Under the pieces are notes generated by a model, which saw nothing but the letters and a program-made list of their open reading frames with translations, did not search any database and was not told where the DNA came from. From an uncultured Caulobacteraceae bacterium (GTDB lineage: Bacteria > Pseudomonadota > Alphaproteobacteria > Caulobacterales > TH1-2), in contig CALBST010000388.1 in NCBI GenBank assembly GCA_937967425.1, positions 1 to 8,105 of the forward strand: a DNA stretch of 8,105 nt. The letters run 5' to 3'. Positions 1-5,883 of the stretch are shown here, in pieces. A program made the position numbers and the translations under genes. Position 1 is the stretch's first letter. Each line of letters opens with the position of its first letter.

Positions 1-102
1 CCATCTCCGCGTGCCGGCGAACACACGCGCGCCGTTTTGCTAGCGGCTGGCTACAGCGACGCCGAAATCGACGCAATGTACGCCAGCGGCGCCGCGGCTT
101 AA
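1..102 (+). CDS. CaiB/BaiF family CoA-transferase, C-terminal fragment
   Basis: This is the open end of a gene that enters from the left edge; only 33 codons and the TAA stop are visible. The peptide contains PSPRAGEHTRAVLLAAGYS followed by AEIDAMYASGA. That matches the usual tail of class III CoA-transferases (CaiB/BaiF family), which end with a 'P.P..GeHt..vL.e.Gys..eI..L...G' block. Such enzymes move CoA between carboxylic acids and acyl-CoAs in the cytoplasm. The substrate cannot be inferred from this tail, and the catalytic Asp lies outside the window. The gene converges with the transglycosylase-like gene, and their stop codons overlap at 99-102. An acyl-CoA dehydrogenase lies 1.6 kb away on the other strand, a common neighbour for this family but not proof of a shared pathway. 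Confidence 0.75.
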   Translation, partial: PSPRAGEHTRAVLLAAGYSDAEIDAMYASGAAA

Positions 103-881
103 GTCCCACTCGTTCGCGCGTACGCCGTAAGGGCTTCCAGCGGGTTGCGCTGATTGGTCTGCTCATCCTCGCCGCCGCGCAGCAAGGGCAAGAGCGCGAA
201 CGCGAACAGAGCCTGCGCCAGAGCCGGCGACATCGCTTCGCCTTCGCGGCCATACTCAGGCCGCGCGCCACCGTTCGGCTGCGCGGCGCCCATGCCGGCG
301 TCTGCGTCGAGTTGCAGCCGGTCCAGCAAACCTTGAGCGCTGCGCGGCTGGCCGTTGGCGTAAAACAGACCACGGTTCGCGGCCGCCTCGCGCGGGAACA
401 GGGAAACCGCGTTGGGCGCGCCCTGCTGCGCAGCCTCGATCAAGCGCAACGCGCCGCCTGAACCCATAACGTGCGCGGCGTAGAGCTCGCCTGCTGTTGG
501 CGTGCGGCCCAATCGCGCCTGCAACGTCGTCGCGTTCTCGCGCGCAAGCTCGCCCGCCATCCGCGCTGAGAGCTCGGGATCGCTGCGTAGCGCGAGGATC
601 TCGCGCCGTGTTTCGGCATTTGCGCCATTGCGCAACGCGTTTGCCTGTTTGCCAAGTCCATGCGCTGCGCCATGCCGGCGCACCATGTCGAGCCAAGTGC
701 TCTCGATAAACTGAAACAGCCCCGTCGCGCTTGACGTCGAGGCGCGCGCGTTGGGGTTCATCGCGCTTTCGCGGCGCGCAGTTTCAACCAGCAGCGAGAA
801 ATTCACGCCCGTCGCATCCGCAGCGCGGCGGATCGCGGCGTGCACGGTCTCCTGACCCGCTGGCGCGATCGGACTTGTCAT
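99..881 (-). CDS. SLT-domain lytic transglycosylase-like protein
   Basis: A 260-residue protein with a soluble-lytic-transglycosylase (goose-lysozyme-like) fold near its N-terminus. Seen directly: RRESAMNPNA at 36-45, whose Glu38 is the expected catalytic acid; the family block GLFQFIESTW at 54-63; and GELYAAHVMGSGGA at 131-144, the usual 'Y..H..G..GA' helix. Enzymes of this type cleave the MurNAc-GlcNAc bond of peptidoglycan without water. No signal peptide is visible, so the export route is unclear; related proteins can be linked to flagellar or secretion machinery, but nothing here shows that. Residues 219-234 form a hydrophobic stretch (ALAQALFAFALLPLL) before a charged tail. I chose the ATG at 881. 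A longer TTG-initiated reading from 941 would overlap the PepSY gene and adds only basic, unconserved-looking residues. The gene lies 35 bases downstream of the PepSY gene and may be co-transcribed with it. Confidence 0.85.
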   Translation of the reverse strand: MTSPIAPAGQETVHAAIRRAADATGVNFSLLVETARRESAMNPNARASTSSATGLFQFIESTWLDMVRRHGAAHGLGKQANALRNGANAETRREILALRSDPELSARMAGELARENATTLQARLGRTPTAGELYAAHVMGSGGALRLIEAAQQGAPNAVSLFPREAAANRGLFYANGQPRSAQGLLDRLQLDADAGMGAAQPNGGARPEYGREGEAMSPALAQALFAFALLPLLRGGEDEQTNQRNPLEALTAYARTSGT

Positions 882-916
882 GGCTTTCGGCGTCAGCCGG
901 TTTGGTAAACGCGACG

Positions 917-1609
917 TTAACCCGCGCGACGTCTTACCCAACCCATTCGGTACGGAAACAAAACAAAGCCTGCGAGCACGACAATCAGCGTCGTGAAAGA
1001 TGTGAGGATCAGCAGGCCGGAGTTGAAATTCTCGTGGTCGCGCAAGTCCATGATGTGCAGCGCCCAGAGCGCATCATAGACACGCCAGATATCCGAACGC
1101 CGCGCCGTGACGCGCGCGGTGTCGGCGGCCACATACACGGCTAGCCCTTCAGCATCCTCGAACGCGACCCGCCATGCGGGCAGCGGCCCGCGATATTCCG
1201 GACTCTCTTCCGTCACCAGGATACGCTCGCGCACGCGCGGACTGCCCGCGGTGTAAGCGCGTGCGATCTGCGCAGCGGCGTCAGCGGTCAGTGGCGAGGC
1301 CGCTTCCCAATCGTTCAAATCGATCAAGATCGGCCGGCGCTCTGCAAACTCGGCAACCGCCACCGGCTCGCCCGCCGCGTCGCGCTCATACGTTACGCGC
1401 GTCGGCGCCTCCGGCAACAGCGCGCTCACATCTTGCACCGGCGCGCTGAGAGGCGCCGCGTGCTGGTGAGCGATGCGATGTTCGCTCCGCACCTGCTCAA
1501 TCGGAAAGATCGCAAAGAGAAGTCCAGACCCAACCCAGAATAGCACCTGCACGCCCACGATCAGGGCGAGCCATTTGTGGGTCCATGAGGCCAGAGCTTG
1601 CAGTTTCAT
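917..1609 (-). CDS. PepSY-associated transmembrane protein
   Basis: A 230-residue inner-membrane protein with an N-terminal helix at about 13-35 (WLALIVGVQVLFWVGSGLLF), a periplasmic region, and a second helix at about 198-219 (GLLILTSFTTLIVVLAGFVLF) followed by an Arg-rich cytoplasmic end. The N-terminal 'WTHKWLALIVGVQVLFWVGSG' layout, the LTADAAAQIA helix at 107-116, the 'PAWRV.F....G...YV...' strand pair, and the ALHIMD...DHENFNSGLL segment before the last helix are all typical of PepSY_TM-type proteins. PepSY domains are thought to bind or inhibit extracytoplasmic proteins, and TM members often sit near iron-uptake or reductase genes; neither is visible here. The protein has only two predicted helices and no reductase domain, so it is the short form. 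The ATG at 1609 immediately precedes the first helix. It is 59 bases downstream of the acyl-CoA dehydrogenase gene. Its biological role is unknown. Confidence 0.82.
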   Translation of the reverse strand: MKLQALASWTHKWLALIVGVQVLFWVGSGLLFAIFPIEQVRSEHRIAHQHAAPLSAPVQDVSALLPEAPTRVTYERDAAGEPVAVAEFAERRPILIDLNDWEAASPLTADAAAQIARAYTAGSPRVRERILVTEESPEYRGPLPAWRVAFEDAEGLAVYVAADTARVTARRSDIWRVYDALWALHIMDLRDHENFNSGLLILTSFTTLIVVLAGFVLFPYRMGWVRRRAG

Positions 1610-1668
1610 GGCCGCGAGCGAACACCCGCACCTGCCGCCAGCAATGCGACCTGTTGCCCGTTACAACG

Positions 1669-2841
1669 TCAGTAGCTCTTCGGCAGCCCGAGGACGCGCT
1701 CGGCGATGAAGTTCAAGATCATCTCTCTGCTCACCGGCGCGATGCGCGCAATCATCGCCTCGCGGAAATAGCGCTCGACGAAATATTCTTTCGCATAGCC
1801 CATGCCGCCGTGCGCGAGCACGGACGACTCGCACGCCCGGAAACCCGCTTCGGCGCCCAGATACTTTGCGGCGTTCGCTTCCGCGCCACAATCCTTGCCG
1901 GCGTCATAAAGCGCCGCCGCCTTGAACGTGAGCAGGTTGGCGGCTTCGAGCTCCGCCCACGCCTTCGCCAGCGGATGTTGAATACCCTGGTTCTGACCAA
2001 TGGGCCGTCCGAACACGACGCGCTCCTTGGCGTACTGCGCCGCACGCTTCAGCGCCGCACGTCCAAGTCCGATCGCTTCCGCCGCGAACAGAACGCGCTC
2101 CGGATTGAGCCCACTCAGCAGAATCTTGAAGCCAGCGCCCTCTTCGCCGATCAGCTCGGCGTTCGAGACTTCCAGGTCTTCGATGAAGAGCGTATTGCAC
2201 TCCACCGCCTTGCGGCCCATTTTCGGAATCGGCTGCGCTTCGATGTGTTTACGATCGAAGTCGGCGTAGAAGAGCGAAAGCCCTTCCGTCGGCCGCTTCA
2301 CCTGATCCTTTGGCGTCGTGCGCGCGATGATCAGAATCTTGTTCGCACGCTGAGCGTTCGTCGTCCAAATCTTGCGGCCGGTGATGCGATAGCCGCTGTT
2401 GGTGCGCTCGGCGCGCGTCTCCAGGCTCGATGTATCAAGGCCTGAGTTCGGCTCAGTGACTGCAAAGCATGCCTTGTCCGCGCCGTTGATCGCCGGCGGC
2501 AGGAAGCGCTGCTGTTGCTCCGGCGTGCCGAACTTAACGATCGGCATCAGGCCAAAGATATTGAGGTGGATCGCGCTCGCGCCGGAGAAACCCGCACCGG
2601 ACTCCGCCACTGTCTGCATCATCAGCGCCGCTTCGGTGAGCCCAAGCCCCGCGCCGCCAACGCTTTCCGGCATTGCAACGCCGAGCCAGCCGCCTTCCGC
2701 TATGTCGTTGACGAACGCGTCCGGGAAGTCGCCGCTGTTATCGGTTTTCAGCCAATAATGGTCGTCATACTTCGCGCAGATTTCTTCGACCGCGTGTTTG
2801 ATCGCGGCTTGCTCTTCAGTGAGGTCGAGGGCGAACGTCAT
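1669..2841 (-). CDS. Acyl-CoA dehydrogenase
   Basis: A full-length (390 aa) FAD-dependent acyl-CoA dehydrogenase, a cytoplasmic flavoenzyme that introduces the alpha-beta double bond in an acyl-CoA and passes electrons to ETF. Visible landmarks: the N-terminal helical domain (1-120), FAVTEPNSGLDTSS at 126-139 and WTTNAQ at 159-164 (flavin and substrate contacts of the middle beta domain), ERVVFGRPIGQNQGIQHPLA at 273-292, and HGGMGYAKEY at 344-353. The usual C-terminal catalytic Glu of medium/short-chain enzymes (the YEGT motif) is replaced by RIAPVSREM at 366-374. A Glu is instead present at 248 in GLNPERVLFA, the position used by isovaleryl-CoA and long-chain dehydrogenases. This suggests a branched- or long-chain substrate, but specificity cannot be fixed. 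Its ATG overlaps the TGA of the upstream oxidase gene (ATGA at 2838-2841), implying translational coupling. Confidence 0.93.
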   Translation of the reverse strand: MTFALDLTEEQAAIKHAVEEICAKYDDHYWLKTDNSGDFPDAFVNDIAEGGWLGVAMPESVGGAGLGLTEAALMMQTVAESGAGFSGASAIHLNIFGLMPIVKFGTPEQQQRFLPPAINGADKACFAVTEPNSGLDTSSLETRAERTNSGYRITGRKIWTTNAQRANKILIIARTTPKDQVKRPTEGLSLFYADFDRKHIEAQPIPKMGRKAVECNTLFIEDLEVSNAELIGEEGAGFKILLSGLNPERVLFAAEAIGLGRAALKRAAQYAKERVVFGRPIGQNQGIQHPLAKAWAELEAANLLTFKAAALYDAGKDCGAEANAAKYLGAEAGFRACESSVLAHGGMGYAKEYFVERYFREAMIARIAPVSREMILNFIAERVLGLPKSY

Positions 2842-3908
2842 GATGGCTCAAATCTCTCAGGCGACAACGCGGCCCAGCGGGCCGGAATCTCGTTGCCGAA
2901 CACATACGCGGTTATGATCTCGGCTGTAATAGGCGCCATGAGCCAGCCGTCACGCGAATGGCCAGCGGCGAGCAGAACGCCCTGGCTCGAAGGCCCGATC
3001 ATGGGCCACCCGTCCGGAGACATGGGCCGGATGCCGGCCCAGGCCTTTTCCGTGAGCTTTACTTCACCTGGCAATAGGCGCTCAGCCGCGGCGTGCAATT
3101 CGGCGACTTTGGCGCGATCAACTTTGCGGTCGAAGCGGTCGAACTCCAACGTCGCGCCGAGCACCGCGTCTTCGCGCCGCTGAGCGAGATAGAACTCCCC
3201 CGCGCGCAAATTCGGCCCCAACCGCCTCTCCAACTCTACCGCCGCGACAATACCTTTGCCGGCGCGCACCTGCTTCAGCGCCGGAGCGACGGCAGCAAGT
3301 TTCTCCGTCGCCCACGCGCCCGGCGCCAGCACAACAGCATCTGCTTCGAACACCTTGCCTTCATGAGTCGTGACACGCGTCGCCGTCACTTCCGAAGCGT
3401 CGGTATCGTAATGGCGCAGCACCCCCAGGGCGTGCGCTTGCATCGCAAGTCCGGTCAGCACGCGCAAAGGATCGGCGACGCCTTCCGCCTCGATGAACAA
3501 CCCATGGTCCACCTTCGCGCGAAAGCCGGTGCGCTTGCGAAACTCGCCCGCCGGGAGCGCAAAGGCTTTCTGCCCGAGACGCGTCACATTTGCCGCAAAC
3601 GCAGACGCTTCTGCCGCACTCGGCCGTACAACCACGGCCCCGTCGAAGCGCACGCCATCGGCCCACTCGGCGCCCTCGCGACATTGCTTCCAGAGATCGA
3701 AGGATTCCAGCGCCACGTTCTCATGCGCGCTTGGCGCATCACTTATCGGCGCCAACATCCCAGCGGCCGCAGCTGAAGCGATCGGCGAATAGTAGGTTGG
3801 ATGTTCTGGCCCGCCTTCCAGCAGCCACACGCGCGCGCCGCCCTTGCGCAGGCGTACCGCACAAAACAAGCCAATTACGCCGCCGCCAACGACGATCACG
3901 TCCTTCAT
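2838..3908 (-). CDS. FAD-dependent glycine/D-amino-acid oxidase, ThiO-like
   Basis: A 356-residue DAO-superfamily flavoprotein. The FAD dinucleotide-binding motif VVGGGVIG (6-13) is followed by Glu31 at the end of the second strand. AAAAGMLAP at 46-54 is a hallmark of ThiO-type glycine oxidases. LGATLEFDRFD at 250-260, WAGIRPMSPDG at 290-300 and AGHSRDGWLMAP at 315-326 also follow ThiO. By family comparison Tyr240, Arg294 and Arg319 line up with the substrate-carboxylate-binding Tyr and two Arg of Bacillus glycine oxidase. ThiO oxidises glycine to the imine used for the thiamin thiazole, with O2 as acceptor; related enzymes take sarcosine or D-amino acids. No thiS, thiG or thiE is next to it, so a role outside thiamin synthesis remains possible and I give no symbol. 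Its stop overlaps the acyl-CoA dehydrogenase start by 4 bases. It begins with the ATG at 3908, directly before the Rossmann strand. Confidence 0.88.
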   Translation of the reverse strand: MKDVIVVGGGVIGLFCAVRLRKGGARVWLLEGGPEHPTYYSPIASAAAAGMLAPISDAPSAHENVALESFDLWKQCREGAEWADGVRFDGAVVVRPSAAEASAFAANVTRLGQKAFALPAGEFRKRTGFRAKVDHGLFIEAEGVADPLRVLTGLAMQAHALGVLRHYDTDASEVTATRVTTHEGKVFEADAVVLAPGAWATEKLAAVAPALKQVRAGKGIVAAVELERRLGPNLRAGEFYLAQRREDAVLGATLEFDRFDRKVDRAKVAELHAAAERLLPGEVKLTEKAWAGIRPMSPDGWPMIGPSSQGVLLAAGHSRDGWLMAPITAEIITAYVFGNEIPARWAALSPERFEPS

Positions 3909-3972
3909 GCCCGGCCATGTCTAACGAAAAGAGGGCGCGCGCAAGGCGGCGCGACCGGACGCCGCGTCGGCG

Positions 3973-4596
3973 CTAAGCTTTCCTCGCCGCCGCGGCCACG
4001 GCTTCAACGCCCGCAATGAAAAGCGCCTCCGGCGTGACCTTGCGGCCGAGCACTTTGGACAAATCCTTCGCCGCCGCCTCGAGCCGCGCCCAAGCTTTCG
4101 CTTCAACCCGCACGGTCTTGTAGGCAGCCTTGGCCTTTGTCTTCTTTACGGCCTTCTTCTTCGGGCTTGTTGCCGCGATCGCCTTCTTCATGCGATCCAC
4201 GTGCGCGCGGTCCTTGTCTTTCTCCACTTCAGGCAGCTTTGCGTATGCTTTGAACAGCGCCTTCGGCTGGCTCGCATCGCCCTTGTTTCGCGCCATCCAA
4301 CGTTCGTGCACATAGTTTGCCGCAGCTTCGCGATCATCGGGAAAGCGCATCACAGCGTCGTACGCGTCATAAGCGGCGCGCTTGTTGTCGGCCTTCGCTT
4401 TCGGATCGAGCTTCGCCCATGGTTTATTGATATCAACCATGACGCCGCCGCGCAGGCGCATGCGGGGCTTACCGCGTTGCTCTGGATTGGTTTCCAGCAG
4501 CCGCTTGCGCCACGCGTTGTGTGAACGCGAGGAGAAGTAGTCCGCGGCCGCTTCCTTCGCGGGAGCGACCTTTTTTGCCTTGGCGGCTTTAGCCAT
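3973..4596 (-). CDS. Lys-rich protein with probable RyR-like domain and possible ribbon-helix-helix tail
   Basis: I do not recognise this as a named protein. It has 207 residues and is very basic. Residues 1-17 are a Lys/Ala-rich leader. Residues about 22-140 look like two related halves. The first has H26..W29, then KPWAKLDPKAKADNKRAA (58-75). The second has VHERWMARNK (96-105), then KAYAKLPEVEKDKDRAHV (116-133). The spacing 'H..W ... pW..L....k..nr..a' is characteristic of RyR domains, which occur as tandem half-repeats in ryanodine receptors and in bacterial proteins. Residues 143-160 form a histone-H1-like Lys/Ala linker. The tail, TVRVEAKAWARLEAAA then VTPEALFIAGVEAV (161-200), reads as strand-helix-helix and could be a ribbon-helix-helix DNA-binding fold. 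Together these suggest a nucleic-acid- or ligand-binding protein; function is unknown. It is 60 bases after the Mur ligase gene, without a clear Shine-Dalgarno. Confidence 0.7.
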   Translation of the reverse strand: MAKAAKAKKVAPAKEAAADYFSSRSHNAWRKRLLETNPEQRGKPRMRLRGGVMVDINKPWAKLDPKAKADNKRAAYDAYDAVMRFPDDREAAANYVHERWMARNKGDASQPKALFKAYAKLPEVEKDKDRAHVDRMKKAIAATSPKKKAVKKTKAKAAYKTVRVEAKAWARLEAAAKDLSKVLGRKVTPEALFIAGVEAVAAAARKA

Positions 4597-4602
4597 CCTG
4601 AG

Positions 4603-4611
4603 ACTTTAGCA
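4603..4611 (-). promoter_or_regulatory. Possible extended -10 element for a leaderless transcript
   Basis: In an AT-rich island between the Mur ligase and the Lys-rich protein genes, the minus strand reads TGC followed by TAAAGT, a fair extended -10 box (4 of 6 matches to TATAAT). It ends 6 bases before the ATG at 4596, so transcription would begin at or next to the start codon. This would fit the lack of a Shine-Dalgarno at that gene. No convincing -35 is present at 16-18 bases, so this is a weak call. Confidence 0.25.
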
Positions 4612-4656
4612 ACAATTCTTTAGAAAACCGCAAACCGCTTCGCCCGCTCGGAGAGC

Positions 4657-5883
4657 CTAAAAGAACACCAACGTCGCCGGATCGCGACCCAAATGCAGCG
4701 CCTTAAACTCTGCTGCGAGGAAGAGCCCCCCGGCCACATAGACCGCGCCGCCACGCGCCTTTGCCAACGCGAGACGCCGCGCGTCGGCGACGGATTCCGC
4801 TAGCGTGATCTCCGCGCTCGAATTGGCGCTCTGCGCGTGCGCCGCGATCATGGCCGCCGGCGCCCCTTTGTGCTGTGCCGCCACGCAAATGATCTCGGTG
4901 AACGCCGGCGCCAAGCGCGCAATGATGGCCTCCGCATCTTTATCCTGCGAGACACCGCACACCAACACTGCCCGGCGCTCTCCACGCAGCGCAATGAAGC
5001 CCTCCAGCGCTGAGCTCACGCCATCTGGCGTGTGCCCGACGTCGATCACCACCAGAGGGTCGTCGTCGATCGTCTCCAGACGCCCTGGCCAGCGCACCGA
5101 TGCGAACCCGCGGTTGACCTGTTCGGACGAAAGCGGCGCGAGCGCCGTCGCCAACTCCAATGCAAGCGCTGCATTTTGCTGCTGGAACACCCCCGCCAAT
5201 GGGGCATCGCCAGCGAGAGGCGCGCGAAACACCGCTTCAATGCTGTGCGCCGTGCAATAACGCTCGATCTGCGCGCGCACCTCGGAGCCCGGCGGCGCCG
5301 CCCCCTCGCTCACCGCCAAACGCGCGCCCTCTGGCGCCGCTGCGATCTTCTCAAGCGCGATCTGCTCAAGCGTATCGCCAAGCAACGCCGTGTGCTCGAA
5401 ATCGAGCGCCGTCAACGCCACATTGCGCGCGCCAATCAGCCTCACCGGATCAAGCCGCCCGCCAATCCCCGCTTCCCAAATCGTATGCTCGCATGCGCGC
5501 GCAGCAAACCAATCGGCTGCGATCAGAAACAGAAACTCAAAACCGCCGATCGTTTTCTCAAATCCACATGCGCCGATCGCAGCACGCACGCGCTCCCAAT
5601 GGCCGCCGAGTTCATCGTCGCCAATGTCGTTATCGTCGATGCGAAAGCGCTCGTTCAGCGCAAACAGATGCGGCGAGGTGAAGAGTCCGACGCGCTCTGT
5701 CGATTGCCGCAGCAACGCGGCGCACATGGCGGCCGTAGAGCCCTTGCCGTTCGAGCCGACGACAACCGCGCCGCGCGCGCCGAAGGCGCCAAGATTGACG
5801 CCAAGCTTCGCCGCCACCGCAGCGCAGCGCTCCAACCCCGGCCCCGCGCCAAACTTCGGATAGGGCACGCGCCAGATGTTCAT
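4657..5883 (-). CDS. FolC-like Mur ligase family protein (folylpolyglutamate/dihydrofolate synthase homologue)
   Basis: A 408-residue ATP-dependent amide ligase of the FolC branch of Mur ligases. FolC joins L-glutamate to dihydropteroate and folates. Visible motifs: P-loop GSNGKGST (43-50; usual form GTNGKGS), TSPHLFALNERFR (69-81), EAGIGGRLD (137-145; usually 'EVGLGGRLD'), HTALLGDTLEQIALEKI (164-180) whose Lys179 matches the carbamylated lysine, WPGRLE (265-270), DVGHTPDG (281-288; usually 'DGAHNPHG'), and CGVSQDKD (309-316). So the nucleotide-binding core is intact, while the 'EKAGI' and 'DGAHN' signatures are altered. The N-terminus is short and begins directly with a WRVPYPKFG segment. 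In many alphaproteobacteria folC follows accD; here it instead overlaps an ATP-grasp gene (ATGA at 5880-5883). It may be the cell's only FolC or a paralogue with another substrate, so I leave the symbol empty. Confidence 0.88.
   Translation of the reverse strand: MNIWRVPYPKFGAGPGLERCAAVAAKLGVNLGAFGARGAVVVGSNGKGSTAAMCAALLRQSTERVGLFTSPHLFALNERFRIDDNDIGDDELGGHWERVRAAIGACGFEKTIGGFEFLFLIAADWFAARACEHTIWEAGIGGRLDPVRLIGARNVALTALDFEHTALLGDTLEQIALEKIAAAPEGARLAVSEGAAPPGSEVRAQIERYCTAHSIEAVFRAPLAGDAPLAGVFQQQNAALALELATALAPLSSEQVNRGFASVRWPGRLETIDDDPLVVIDVGHTPDGVSSALEGFIALRGERRAVLVCGVSQDKDAEAIIARLAPAFTEIICVAAQHKGAPAAMIAAHAQSANSSAEITLAESVADARRLALAKARGGAVYVAGGLFLAAEFKALHLGRDPATLVFF

Noticed and set aside
99..941. 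Longer version of the transglycosylase-like protein starting at 941
   Set aside because: It needs a TTG start, overlaps the PepSY gene by 25 bases, and adds a basic segment unlike a signal peptide; the ATG at 881 is simpler.
1585..2445. Long plus-strand open frame of 286 codons
   Set aside because: It lies antisense to the well-supported acyl-CoA dehydrogenase gene, is rich in Arg and His without any domain pattern, and is what high GC content produces by chance.
3927..3953. Possible terminator after the Lys-rich protein gene (minus strand CGCGC/GCGCG stem with loop CGCCTT, then a TTTT run)
   Set aside because: The stem is only 5 pairs in a sequence full of GCGC, and the T run is short and starts 7 bases after the stem; not convincing.
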